Assembly (NCBI GenBank): GCA_902495705.1
Contig: CABUXT010000012.1
Span: 1-54,941 of the forward strand
Source of the DNA: an uncultured cyanobacterium
GTDB taxonomy: Bacteria; Cyanobacteriota; Vampirovibrionia; Gastranaerophilales; Gastranaerophilaceae
Length of the DNA stretch: 54,941 nt
Direction: 5' to 3'
Below are positions 43,182 through 51,954 of the stretch, piece by piece. The position numbers and the translations under genes were made by a program. The notes beneath the pieces are model-generated. The model saw nothing but the letters and a program-made list of their open reading frames with translations. It was not told where the DNA came from and ran no database searches. How positions within the stretch are numbered: position 1 is the first letter of the stretch; the number at the start of each line of letters is the position of its first letter.

Positions 43182-44486
43182 ATGATTACTTATTCTATTA
43201 TTTTGGTTTTATTATTATTGATTATTATATCAATGTTTAGCGAATTATTTCTGTATGGATTGGTTTCAACTTTATTATTTATAATTTTGATGCCGTTTTA
43301 TTATATTGTCAGAGTTTTCAACGGTAAATTCCTATACGGTTGGAGAGAAAAACTCGGATTTTTTGAATCTCCAAAACTAGGCGACAAGGTCATAATGTAC
43401 CACGGTGTGTCTGTTGGTGAAATTATCGCATTGGAAAATTTAATCAAAAAAACAAAAGAAACTTTCCCTGATTATAAAATCGTAGTAACGACAGGGACAA
43501 AAACAGGACAAGAAATTGCAAAGAAAAAATACGCACAAGTTGCTGATTTTGTGACATATTTTCCTTTTGACATTCCATTTTGTGTCGATACATTTTTGAG
43601 AAAAATCAAACCAACAGTTGTATTGATTGCAGAAACAGAATTGTGGCCAGTATTTTCATTTTTCTGTAAAGCAAGAAAAATTTCACTTTACACAATCAAT
43701 GGCAGAATGTCTGATTCTACATACTCAGTTTACAAATTTTTCAAATTCTTTTTCAAAACCGTGTTATCAAAATATACAAAAATTCTTACTCAAAGTGACA
43801 TCGACAGAAACAAACTTGTTTCAATCGGAGCACCTGAAGACAGAACTTTTGTTATGAAAAATTTGAAATTTGATGTAAAAAAATCAGATGAAAAAATAGA
43901 TATCGGACAAGATGGTTACCGCGTAATCATTGCAGGTAGCACTCACAAAGGAGAAGACGAAATTGTCCTTGAAATGTTTAGCGAAAAATTAAAAAAATAT
44001 TCTGATATAAAATTACTTTTAGTTCCAAGACATTTGACAAGGTTACCGCAAATTTTACCGATATTGGATTCTTTGGGACTAAATTACGGATTTCGCTCAA
44101 AAGAAGATACTTTTAAAACAAAAGATGTAATAATTCTTGATACGATGGGTGAACTTTCTAAAATGTATTCCATTTGTTCTTTCGCATTTATCGGCGGAAG
44201 TTTTAACAAAACAGGCGGTCACAATCCGCTAGAGGCTACAGTTTATTCAAAACCGACTATCACTGGTCCATCTATCCACAACTTCCGCGATATTTATTGG
44301 TTGTTGTCTCGTTCTAAGGCAGGTAAAATCGTAAAAAATCCGAAAGAATTTTCAGATTATGTTGAAAAATTATTGTCTGATAAAGAGTTTTACGAACAGG
44401 CATGCAAAGATTGCGAAACAGTATTCCAAGACCAGCAAGGTGCGTTGGATGTGGTTATCAACGAATTGAAACAAATCTTGAAATAA
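43182..44486 (+). CDS. waaA: 3-deoxy-D-manno-octulosonic acid (Kdo) transferase
   Basis: 434 residues. A GT30 glycosyltransferase at the inner membrane that adds Kdo to lipid A. An N-terminal hydrophobic region (MITYSIILVLLLLIIISMFS), then YHGVSVGEIIALENLI, AETELWPVFSFFCKARKI, LTQSDIDRNKLVSIGAPEDR, and the C-terminal FAFIGGSFNKTGGHNPLEAT. The start at 43182 is chosen because a TATAAT box ends nine bases before it; the frame reaching 43134 runs through that promoter. It shows that the cell makes an LPS-type outer membrane. Confidence 0.93.
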   Translation: MITYSIILVLLLLIIISMFSELFLYGLVSTLLFIILMPFYYIVRVFNGKFLYGWREKLGFFESPKLGDKVIMYHGVSVGEIIALENLIKKTKETFPDYKIVVTTGTKTGQEIAKKKYAQVADFVTYFPFDIPFCVDTFLRKIKPTVVLIAETELWPVFSFFCKARKISLYTINGRMSDSTYSVYKFFKFFFKTVLSKYTKILTQSDIDRNKLVSIGAPEDRTFVMKNLKFDVKKSDEKIDIGQDGYRVIIAGSTHKGEDEIVLEMFSEKLKKYSDIKLLLVPRHLTRLPQILPILDSLGLNYGFRSKEDTFKTKDVIILDTMGELSKMYSICSFAFIGGSFNKTGGHNPLEATVYSKPTITGPSIHNFRDIYWLLSRSKAGKIVKNPKEFSDYVEKLLSDKEFYEQACKDCETVFQDQQGALDVVINELKQILK

Positions 44487-44503
44487 TAAAATATCATCTT
44501 TAG

Positions 44504-44551
44504 ATTGAGGAAAATTTAGTTATTTAGAATTAATGATTTTCCTCAATTTTA
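44504..44551 (+). terminator. Terminator of waaA
   Basis: ATTGAGGAAAAT and ATTTTCCTCAAT form a 12-bp perfect stem with a 20-base loop, followed by TTTAGTT, 18 bases after the stop. Confidence 0.6.
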
Positions 44552-44591
44552 GTTATATAATGTTTATATATACAGTAGAAGAGGTTTTTAT

Positions 44592-45827
44592 ATGTCAATT
44601 GATGATGCATTAGTTATGATTTTGGCAGGGGGAGAAGGCAAAAGACTTTATCCGTTGACAAAGGATAGAGCAAAACCTGCAGTTCCGTTTGGCGGACGAT
44701 ACAGAATTATTGATTTTGTAATTAACAATTTTATCAATTCAGGATTTTACAAAATCAAAGTTTTGACTCAATACAAATCAGATTCATTGAACAAACACAT
44801 CACTCGCGGTTGGGTGTTGTCTCCGTTTTTGAATCAATATGTCGACCTTTGTCCGGCACAAATGAGGGTCGGAAATGATTGGTATCGCGGTACAGCCGAT
44901 GCGATTTATCAAAACATTTTCCATATCACAGACGAAGACCCAAGATACGTTTGCATTTTTGGTGGTGACCATATTTATAAAATGCAAGTTTCGCAAATGT
45001 TGGATTTTCACAAAAATAAAAATGCAGATTTGACAATTTCAGCAATTCCGATTCCGATAGAAGAAGCTCATGAGTTTGGAATTATGGAAGTTGATGAAAA
45101 CTGGAGACTTGTTAATTTTGTCGAAAAACCTCAAACTCCACCTCGTCCAATCCCCGGAAATCCCGGCATGTGCTTAGCATCAATGGGTAATTATATTTTT
45201 GGAAAAGACGAGTTGTTAAACGCTTTGGAAAAAGATAACAAAATCCAAGAATCAAACCATGACTTTGGCAAAAACGTTATTCCTATGATGTTAAACGAAG
45301 GCAAAAACATTTATGTATATAACTTTGCAAGTAATTCATTCCCTGGAATGACAGATAGTGAACGCGGATATTGGAGAGATGTCGGAAGTATTGATGCTTA
45401 TTGGCAAGCAAACATGGACTTGCTTGATTACACTCCTGAATTGAATTTGTATTCAAAAGAATGGCCATTAAGAACATTCAATTACAACTATCCGCCTGCA
45501 AAATTTGTTTGGGAAGAAGGCGATAGAGTCGGCATGGCAACAAATTCAATGGTATCAGAAGGCTGTATCATTTCAGGTGGCGGACTTTCTCACTGCGTAT
45601 TATCACCAAAAGTCAGAATCAACAGTTATTCAAGCGTAACAGACAGTATCTTGATGGAAAATGTTGAAGTTGGAAGATATTCACAAATCAGAAAGGCTAT
45701 CATTGATAAAAACGTAATAATTCCACCTCATACAAAAATCGGTATAGATAGAGAAGAAGACCTTAAACGAGGTTTCCACGTCTCAGCAGGCGGTGTTACA
45801 GTTGTTCCTAAAGGAGCAATTTTATAA
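44592..45827 (+). CDS. glgC: Glucose-1-phosphate adenylyltransferase
   Basis: 411 residues. It makes ADP-glucose for glycogen. N-terminal LAGGEGKRLYPLTKDRAKPA, then FGGRYRIIDFVINNFINSG, the FGGDHIYKM metal site, the GIMEVDENWRLVNFVEKP sugar site, and a left-handed beta-helix C-terminus. It has the pyrophosphorylase pattern of bacterial GlgC. A TATAAT box and AGAAGAGG precede it. No glgA or glgB is in the window. A hairpin terminator follows. Confidence 0.97.
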   Translation: MSIDDALVMILAGGEGKRLYPLTKDRAKPAVPFGGRYRIIDFVINNFINSGFYKIKVLTQYKSDSLNKHITRGWVLSPFLNQYVDLCPAQMRVGNDWYRGTADAIYQNIFHITDEDPRYVCIFGGDHIYKMQVSQMLDFHKNKNADLTISAIPIPIEEAHEFGIMEVDENWRLVNFVEKPQTPPRPIPGNPGMCLASMGNYIFGKDELLNALEKDNKIQESNHDFGKNVIPMMLNEGKNIYVYNFASNSFPGMTDSERGYWRDVGSIDAYWQANMDLLDYTPELNLYSKEWPLRTFNYNYPPAKFVWEEGDRVGMATNSMVSEGCIISGGGLSHCVLSPKVRINSYSSVTDSILMENVEVGRYSQIRKAIIDKNVIIPPHTKIGIDREEDLKRGFHVSAGGVTVVPKGAIL

Positions 45828-45863
45828 AGAATTTGTAAAGTATTTTTTCAAAAACACAATTTT

Positions 45864-45894
45864 GAGGTATAATTCATTTTGTACCTCATTTTTG
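45864..45894 (+). terminator. Terminator of glgC
   Basis: GAGGTA and TACCTC arms (45864-45869, 45882-45887) around a 12-base loop, then ATTTTTGTG, about 37 bases after the stop. Confidence 0.6.
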
Positions 45895-45980
45895 TGTAAA
45901 TTTTTGTGAATGTGACCGCAAAATAAGGCAATTAATGACCTTGATTATCTTTATTGATTTGGGTAGGAATAATTGTAAAT

Positions 45981-46556
45981 ATGAGTAATTTTAGTCCAAG
46001 CAGAATAGTTTCAAACGTTGTTAGCTACATACCGCCAATGACAATCAAAGGCGAACGCGCCAACAAAGCTATCAATTGGATTGGAAAAAATATTTCATCC
46101 CCTGAAAACAGGTTCATTTTAGGCGCAACCGCTTTAATGAGTCAACCATTTATTGATTTGAGCAACAGAAAAGTTGATGAAGATACAAGAAAAGTTTCAG
46201 CAGCAAGAACAGTCGCAAAAATCATTGCAGGTACAACTACAGGTGTTCTTATTCGTTCAGGATGTATCCATGCCGTTAATGCTTTCACAAAACTTCCTCG
46301 CGAAATTCGCCCTGATATGAATTTTAAAGCATTGCGAACATTATTGACCCCAAGTGAAAAACTTTGTAAAAATTTAGCAGAATACAAAAATGCAATGGGA
46401 ACAATTATTGCAACTGTTGTTATGATGTTTACAAACTTCTTGATTGATGCGCCATTAACAAAATTCTTGACAAATAAGTTTGTAGATAGGATTCATACAA
46501 AAGCGCAAACAGCACAACAAAACCCTCAAAAATCCAAGGAGGTAAAACATGGTTAA
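45981..46556 (+). CDS. Lineage-type membrane protein 1
   Basis: Not recognised. About 191 residues. Hydrophobic stretches: FILGATALMSQPFIDLSN, VAKIIAGTTTGVLIRSG, and TIIATVVMMFTNFLIDAPLT. The C-terminus is hydrophilic (Gln/Lys). The start at 45981 is preceded by AGGAAT. The 3' end overlaps the next gene by eight bases, and both proteins have a similar sequence of hydrophobic helix, charged DE/K turn, and hydrophobic helix, so they probably act together. Confidence 0.7.
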   Translation: MSNFSPSRIVSNVVSYIPPMTIKGERANKAINWIGKNISSPENRFILGATALMSQPFIDLSNRKVDEDTRKVSAARTVAKIIAGTTTGVLIRSGCIHAVNAFTKLPREIRPDMNFKALRTLLTPSEKLCKNLAEYKNAMGTIIATVVMMFTNFLIDAPLTKFLTNKFVDRIHTKAQTAQQNPQKSKEVKHG

Positions 46557-47214
46557 ACCTGCTTGGATTCAAAAAATGTGTAATGCAATTGCAAGCAAAT
46601 ACAGCGATGATATCGGCAAAATGCTTGTACATACAGGTGTTATCGGTTGGATTTTGTCTTCTGCCGCTCAAGTTACTGCAATTGTTATAAACGATAAACT
46701 TTCTAAGGAACAAAAAATGTATATGGTTCCTCAAGAGTTGGCAGATGCTGCTGTTAATATCGTTTCTTACTATGCAATCAGCAGAACTTTTAAATCTGTA
46801 GCAAACAAATTAGTATCTTCAGGCAAACTTCTTCCTGAGACAATCCGCACATTTTTGAAAAACAGTTCTGTTGCGGATAAAGTTGGAACCGCAGGTTTTG
46901 ATGTCATAAAAAATGGACATTTAGACCCTAATATGTCAGCCACTTATAATAAATTTTACAAAGGTGTTGATGTTATCGGTACAACATTAGGTTCAATTTT
47001 GTCTTGCAATATTGTTACTCCGATTATTCGTAACGAAATTGCTGCCAATAAACAGAAAAAATGTATTGCGAAAATGGATAAAACAGCTCCTGAAACTCAT
47101 ATTTCAAATATCAAAAATAATCCTGAAAAACCTTCATATTTGCCAAAACCAACTATGCAAGCTTTTCAAACCGCATATATGGCAAGACCGACTTCAGGTA
47201 ATTTAAAAGTATAG
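46549..47214 (+). CDS. Lineage-type membrane protein 2
   Basis: Not recognised. 221 residues. Hydrophobic stretches: GVIGWILSSAAQVTAIVIND, ADAAVNIVSYYAISRTF, and VIGTTLGSILSCNIVTPII. The helix-turn-helix region WILSSAAQVTAIVINDKLSK then EQKMYMVPQELADA resembles the matching part of the preceding protein, suggesting a related pair. AAGGAGG precedes the ATG, inside the previous gene. It converges on the anti-sigma gene with a 12-base overlap of stops. Confidence 0.72.
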   Translation: MVKPAWIQKMCNAIASKYSDDIGKMLVHTGVIGWILSSAAQVTAIVINDKLSKEQKMYMVPQELADAAVNIVSYYAISRTFKSVANKLVSSGKLLPETIRTFLKNSSVADKVGTAGFDVIKNGHLDPNMSATYNKFYKGVDVIGTTLGSILSCNIVTPIIRNEIAANKQKKCIAKMDKTAPETHISNIKNNPEKPSYLPKPTMQAFQTAYMARPTSGNLKV

Positions 47215-47733
47215 ATAAATAAAACCACCGATAATTGCGCTAATGAGCACAACAAAAATTGCAGCGAGTTTGTAAAAATAATTCGTTGAGTATTCATAAT
47301 TATCTTGGATTTTATTTACAATATTTTTTGAATAATCGTATTTTGAGTCGTTTTTTGTTCTTTCATAAGCGCTATGCAAAAGTTTTTTGAACCTGTACAT
47401 AGTTTCTAATTCTTTTCTTGCTGTCGGATTTGAAATCGTCATTTTCTTAATTTTGATATTTTCATTTGAATTTAATTCATTATCAACATAAGCCGATAAA
47501 CTGTATACAAAATCCTGCGGCAATTGCTGTTCAACCTCTGTGCACATATCAGTTTGAGTTGCTTTGACCTTGTATTTTGACAAAATACTTTTTAATTCGG
47601 AAATTTTCTTTTTGCAATTTGGACATTTTTCAAGATGTTTATCCACATATTCTTTCAGTTTTGGGTTCAATTTATTTTCTAAATAAAAATTTATCAGTGC
47701 AGATACTTGATTGCAGGTTAGTTCTTTTTTCAT
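47203..47733 (-). CDS. Zinc-finger anti-sigma factor
   Basis: 176 residues. The N-terminal anti-sigma domain has HLEKCPNC, i.e. His-x3-Cys-x2-Cys, as in ZAS proteins. After a linker, a single C-terminal membrane segment (LAAIFVVLISAIIGGFIYL). The protein should hold the ECF sigma factor encoded just upstream (13-base gap) at the membrane until a signal releases it. The gap and order are typical of a sigma/anti-sigma pair. Confidence 0.85.
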   Translation of the reverse strand: MKKELTCNQVSALINFYLENKLNPKLKEYVDKHLEKCPNCKKKISELKSILSKYKVKATQTDMCTEVEQQLPQDFVYSLSAYVDNELNSNENIKIKKMTISNPTARKELETMYRFKKLLHSAYERTKNDSKYDYSKNIVNKIQDNYEYSTNYFYKLAAIFVVLISAIIGGFIYLYF

Positions 47734-47746
47734 TATATACTCCTAT

Positions 47747-48343
47747 TTAGATGTAATTTTTTAGTGCTTCTTGCAGTTTAATTCGTGCTCGAGAAATTCT
47801 TGATTTTACTGTTCCAATACTTGAGTTGGTTGTTTTTGCAATTTCTTCATAACTCAACCCCTGAAACTCTCTAAGGATAATCGCAATTCTAAACGACTCC
47901 GGCAGACTTTTTATTGCCTCTTTGATAAACCTTTCACATTCAGATGATATACATTTTTCTATCGGTTTGACTTTTTTATCAGGAAGTTCAATTTTGAATT
48001 GAATATCTAACGGCTCACAAGTATAATCAATAGAAATAGTCTCAGGTGTCCTTTTATGCTTTCTGACAAAATCGTAATAAGTATTTGTGATTATATGATT
48101 TAGCCAACCTTTAAAGCATTTTGGATTTTTCAAATTTTGGATATTTTTAGCAACTTTTAACAAAATATCTTGAGTTAAATCAGGAATATGTTCAGGATTT
48201 TTTATCAGATAACTTAATGTCGCATATACATCGGATTGAATTTTTCTAATAAGCTCTTCCAAAGCTTTGAAGTCTTCTTGCTGAGATAACACAACAAGTT
48301 CTTCTATGGGCATTTTCTTGTACGATAGTTTATTTTCAGACAT
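47747..48343 (-). CDS. ECF-type RNA polymerase sigma factor
   Basis: 198 residues. Region 2 (DLTQDILLKVAKNIQNLKNP, FKGWLNHIITNTYYDFVRKH) and region 4 (LPESFRIAIILREFQGLSYE, then IGTVKSRISRARIKLQEAL) are present; regions 1 and 3 are absent, as in ECF sigma factors. The anti-sigma gene follows. Which genes it controls cannot be told from this window. The start follows AGGAG. Confidence 0.93.
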   Translation of the reverse strand: MSENKLSYKKMPIEELVVLSQQEDFKALEELIRKIQSDVYATLSYLIKNPEHIPDLTQDILLKVAKNIQNLKNPKCFKGWLNHIITNTYYDFVRKHKRTPETISIDYTCEPLDIQFKIELPDKKVKPIEKCISSECERFIKEAIKSLPESFRIAIILREFQGLSYEEIAKTTNSSIGTVKSRISRARIKLQEALKNYI

Positions 48344-48479
48344 TAAATTTCTCCTTAATAATGATATTAAGGAATAAATTGTCAGATTAGTATAAGCATA
48401 TTATTAAGTCAGATGGATAATCTTTTGATTGTTACAATCGCAATAGTTCTTTTGTGAGGCAGTTCTGCAAGAAGGTCAA

Positions 48480-48664
48480 AATCCGACAATAGCCAAAAGT
48501 GAACAATCAAACAAAACGGGTAAACGACTAAAGCCGAATTTGTTTGAGGAACGAAGTGACGAGTTATTCGGCTACTGTACGAGTTTTTAGTTTGATGTGA
48601 ACGTTGGAGTGTCGGTAGCTTTGCGGTGCTTTTGCCACCAAAAGCACCCCTGCACGGAGTGCAT
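48480..48664 (+). repeat. 185-bp structured repeat, copy B
   Basis: Starts AATCCGACAATAGCC and ends GCACGGAGTGCAT. Same hairpins as at the window ends, with small changes (for example CGGGTAAACGACTAAAG). It is followed by an A-rich stretch and the CTCTCCC motif, the same order as near 23944-24027. Confidence 0.88.
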
Positions 48665-48889
48665 TAAAAAAAGAAAAAACTTGAAGAGCATTGCCCCCCC
48701 TCTCCCACAAGGGGCGAGGGAACTTTTATCAACTCCTCACCCTACCCTCAGCCATACGGCGCGCAGTCTCACTCATTTCGCAAAGCTCAATGGTTCGGCT
48801 AGTGTCCCTAGGAGAGTGTATAATGTCCCCCTGAGCTGATTCAGGGTCTCTAATCTCACACATAGGTCATTGTTTTAAAATAATTAACT

Positions 48890-48996
48890 GTCATTCCGAA
48901 TTTAGTTCGGAATCTTTTTAATAATCAGAATTCATCAATAGTGACATTTGCTAAATATTAATTATGGAAAAGATTCTGAATCAAGTTCAGAATGAC
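48890..48996 (+). repeat. 107-bp MITE-like element
   Basis: Left palindrome GTCATTCCGAA/GTTCGGAATC, core TAATAATCAGAATTCATC to TTTGCTAAATATTAATTATG, right palindrome ending TTCAGAATGAC. Length equals the copies at 24168 and 30943. Confidence 0.85.
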
Positions 48997-49190
48997 ATAG
49001 ACATTTTTGTACAATTAGTTTAAGTAGGTCGGCATTACTATGCCGACAAAAATCAGCATTGATAGATTCTGAATAGCAAGAAAATTATGTGCTCATTCTT
49101 CGCACAAATTTTCTAAGCTTTCAGAATGACATAAACCTACGTGTTGAATTAAAGATTCCGAAACTGGAATGACAAAGCCTCATTACTTAA

Positions 49191-50057
49191 TTATTTATGC
49201 AATTTGTATCTCAAGACGGAATTGCTTCCTTGAGATGAAATAAATAACAAATCCCCTGTAATATGCATACAGTACGGATTTTGTACATTTTCTAAAATCT
49301 CAGAAATAGCACCGTTTTTATCAACTTTTAAAATATTATTTTTGTTGTAATTCGCAATATAGATGTTTCCATCATCATCAATCGCCATCCCTATAGGCCC
49401 ATCGATTTTTTCACTTTTTATATAAACAATTTTTTTATTATCTGGTCCGATTTTATATATTGTATTATCTGAAAACCCTGCAACATACAAGTTTCCGCTA
49501 TTATCAGTCACAACACCTGTCGGACTTGAAATATCATTATACATACCATCTGAATCATTTTTTGGATTTGCGTCGATGTATGATTTTGGCTGAGTTTGTT
49601 CAGCTTTTACGGTTGGCAAATCTGTATCCATTGACGCAGCAAGTTGTTTAGCTCTTGAACCAATTAGAGAATCTGTCGGAATTAGAGTCAAATACATTTT
49701 TGCCTTTTCGTATTCGCCAACTTTTTTACTCAATTCAGCAGCTTTATATACTGATTCGTAATCATCAGGTCGTCTCAAAATTATTTGCTTGAATACAGCA
49801 AGAGCAGCCTCGTCTTGTTTTAAGTATTCCAAAATAGTTCCAAGATTATAATAGGCATCAATATAATTTGGGTCTAATTCAACAGCACTTTTGAAACAAT
49901 TTGCAGCCTCTTCAAATTGTCCAAGCTTGTAATAATCAACACCTTTGTTATATTGAAGTTTAGCATCCGTTGCAATTGTTGAGGCAAAAGTTGTTGTCAT
50001 TGTACCTGCAACAATTGCAATCGCTAAAATTGATTTTAAAATGTTATTGTATTTCAT
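49191..50057 (-). CDS. Secreted TPR protein with NHL-type beta-propeller repeats
   Basis: 288 residues from 50057. Signal peptide (ILKSILAIAIVAGTMTTTFA), then TPR units (AKLQYNKGVDYYKLGQFEEA, YIDAYYNLGTILEYLKQDEA), then NHL-like repeats (SPTGVVTDNSGNLYVAGFSD, IDGPIGMAIDDDGNIYIANY). The propeller is short, so it may pair with another copy. Start chosen at 50057 because GAGGA precedes it; it overlaps the malQ 3' end by 14 bases and should be coupled to it. Substrate or partner unknown. Confidence 0.85.
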   Translation of the reverse strand: MKYNNILKSILAIAIVAGTMTTTFASTIATDAKLQYNKGVDYYKLGQFEEAANCFKSAVELDPNYIDAYYNLGTILEYLKQDEAALAVFKQIILRRPDDYESVYKAAELSKKVGEYEKAKMYLTLIPTDSLIGSRAKQLAASMDTDLPTVKAEQTQPKSYIDANPKNDSDGMYNDISSPTGVVTDNSGNLYVAGFSDNTIYKIGPDNKKIVYIKSEKIDGPIGMAIDDDGNIYIANYNKNNILKVDKNGAISEILENVQNPYCMHITGDLLFISSQGSNSVLRYKLHK

Positions 50058-51906
50058 CCAATTCCTCAATGATATTTTTGTTAGCATTGGCAAACACACT
50101 GCCTCTTGCAATTATAGCCTTTTTCAAAAGTAAAGGCAAGTTAATTGTTTCCATTTGTGCAAAATTATTTGGAAGTCTCAAGCTCCAGTTTTTGTCGCCT
50201 GAAGTTCCCGGAGTATTGTATGTTTGGTTCATTCCAAAGAAATCAGTGAAGAAAATTTGGATGTTTTCTGCTTGACAAGCAAACAATTCAACCAACTTAG
50301 TTTCTTTCAAGAAGTTTTCATCATTTGTCATTTTTACGATGATTTCATCTTTATTTGGAGCCTCTTTAAATAAATCTTCTACAAGATTTTTAACATGCAA
50401 ATAACCTTCGTGGGTATGAACCAAAGATTTTGCCCACAATGAAACAGGTTGGTTATCATGAGTACCAATCATTGCCCAACATTTCTTTGTAATATTTTTG
50501 CATCTGTATGGGTCGTCTTCTTCTGTCGGTACAGTGAATTGAGTCAACTTCATACCGAGAAGTTCATATTCTTTCATAACTGCAGCAACAGGATTTGTTA
50601 AAGTACCAAGGTCTTCGCATACGATTGAATCTTTTGTAAGTCCTTCTTCTTTTGCCGCTGCAATAACGATTTTTTCAATAAGTCTGCCATATAATCTGAT
50701 TTGTTCTTCAGTTAGAGTTTTTACTCTTTTTTCTTTGTCTGAAGTCAGAGTAGTATCAAGGTCTTCAAGTTTTGCGATTGCATATTTGCTAAGTTCAGGA
50801 TGTTCAGGAGATGAATACAATCTGCCTGCACCTTGTTCAGGCATAGGTTTTTTACCTGATTTATAAACCCAAGGGTCAATTAAACCTACAATGTGGTCAA
50901 TTCTCACACCCCCAGGATTTTCTTTAAACATCTTTTTGAATAAGTTTTTCATCAAGACGCCTGCCTCACCCAATGTGCCATCGCTATTGTATAATTTTTC
51001 AGGGTCTATTACAGGGAAACCCCAAGCCTGACCGTCTTTTGAGAAGTAATCAGGAGGACAACCCAAGCACCAACCTTCTAAAAACAATGATTGATAAGCC
51101 CAGCAATCTCTATCAGAGAAGGCAACTTGTCTGTCAGCAATCATTTTGATATTTTTAGAATCTGCATATTTTTTAGTTTCTAAGTTTTGTTTGTTTAATA
51201 CAAATTGGATAAATTTGTATTTGTCGATTTCTTTAGCATATTTTTTAGAAATCTCATCAATACGTTTTCCGTATTCGATTTTTTCTTCAATTGATTTTGG
51301 ATTGAATACATTTTTATCAGCTTTATTTTTCCAATTTGGCCAATAATCAGTACCGTTTTCTAAAGCAAAAGCCTCATACAAACTGTCCTTATCAAGCCAA
51401 GAATCATTTTCAATCTTGTATGTGTCAAATTCCGCATTCAACTTTTTGTCATTCAATTTTAAGAAGTTTTCATAAGCCTCTGTTAATGCATCATCTTGAC
51501 GTTTTGTGATATATGAATAACTAGTTTTATTTTTATCTTTGTTCGGATTGTTATCTACGATATCTCTAAATGTTTTTTCTGATAGAATTTTATGCCATTT
51601 ATCGGTTGTTAATTCCTTCAAATCGATGAATAGCGGATTGTTTGAAAAAATTGTACCTGTATAAGGTGATGAATCTGAAGATTTTGTCTTACCGGCAGGA
51701 CCCATTTGGATTGCATCAAATAAACCTGATGCGTAATCGATGAAATTTTTGCCCGCTTGAGAATTAATTGTGCCAAAACCTGTGTTTTCACCCTCAACAG
51801 AAGGGAAACTTCCATTGTGCATAATAAATACAAAGTTCTTTTTACCTAATGCTTTAAGAGCTTTTCTAATAACGCTAACTTTATTTTTGTCTAGTGTACA
51901 AACCAT
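50044..51906 (-). CDS. malQ: 4-alpha-glucanotransferase (GH77)
   Basis: 620 residues. It rearranges maltodextrins, releasing glucose. GH77 catalytic residues: nucleophile Asp337 in GGVRIDHIVGL, acid/base Glu431 in CEDLG, and Asp484 in IGTHDNQP. The region I strand reads IKMIADRQVAFSDRDCWA, which is unlike the usual GDLPIYV form but still carries Asp residues in position. Start ATG with AAGGGG upstream. Together with the GH13 enzyme, GlgC and sugar permeases it points to alpha-glucan use and storage. It is upstream of, and overlaps, the TPR-NHL gene. Confidence 0.93.
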   Translation of the reverse strand: MVCTLDKNKVSVIRKALKALGKKNFVFIMHNGSFPSVEGENTGFGTINSQAGKNFIDYASGLFDAIQMGPAGKTKSSDSSPYTGTIFSNNPLFIDLKELTTDKWHKILSEKTFRDIVDNNPNKDKNKTSYSYITKRQDDALTEAYENFLKLNDKKLNAEFDTYKIENDSWLDKDSLYEAFALENGTDYWPNWKNKADKNVFNPKSIEEKIEYGKRIDEISKKYAKEIDKYKFIQFVLNKQNLETKKYADSKNIKMIADRQVAFSDRDCWAYQSLFLEGWCLGCPPDYFSKDGQAWGFPVIDPEKLYNSDGTLGEAGVLMKNLFKKMFKENPGGVRIDHIVGLIDPWVYKSGKKPMPEQGAGRLYSSPEHPELSKYAIAKLEDLDTTLTSDKEKRVKTLTEEQIRLYGRLIEKIVIAAAKEEGLTKDSIVCEDLGTLTNPVAAVMKEYELLGMKLTQFTVPTEEDDPYRCKNITKKCWAMIGTHDNQPVSLWAKSLVHTHEGYLHVKNLVEDLFKEAPNKDEIIVKMTNDENFLKETKLVELFACQAENIQIFFTDFFGMNQTYNTPGTSGDKNWSLRLPNNFAQMETINLPLLLKKAIIARGSVFANANKNIIEELDEIQ

Positions 51907-51954
51907 TGTTACCCCTTCTTACTTAAACTAAAACACCAATCCTTAAAATAAAAA

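Larger units (their letters stand above)
48344..49190. repeat. Large gap filled with repeats
   Basis: The 847-base gap holds the 185-bp repeat (48480-48664), a CCCCTCTCCC/GGGGCGAGG motif near 48695, the expanded 87-bp CCCTC/GAG element (48733-48819), an ACCCTGAA-like remnant near 48835, the 107-bp element (48890-48996), a GTCGGCAT palindrome (49024-49047) and a 66-bp element with arms GATTCTGAA/TTCAGAATGAC (49065-49130). An 80-codon frame at 48597-48839 runs through repeats and is not counted. Confidence 0.8.

Noticed and set aside
48597..48839. 80-codon frame in the 48 kb gap
   Set aside because: It runs across the 185-bp repeat and the CTC-rich element; no ribosome site and no protein-like pattern.
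213..49190. CRISPR array
   Set aside because: Repeats are palindromic, of several families, irregularly spaced over many gaps, with no array of equal spacers and no cas genes.
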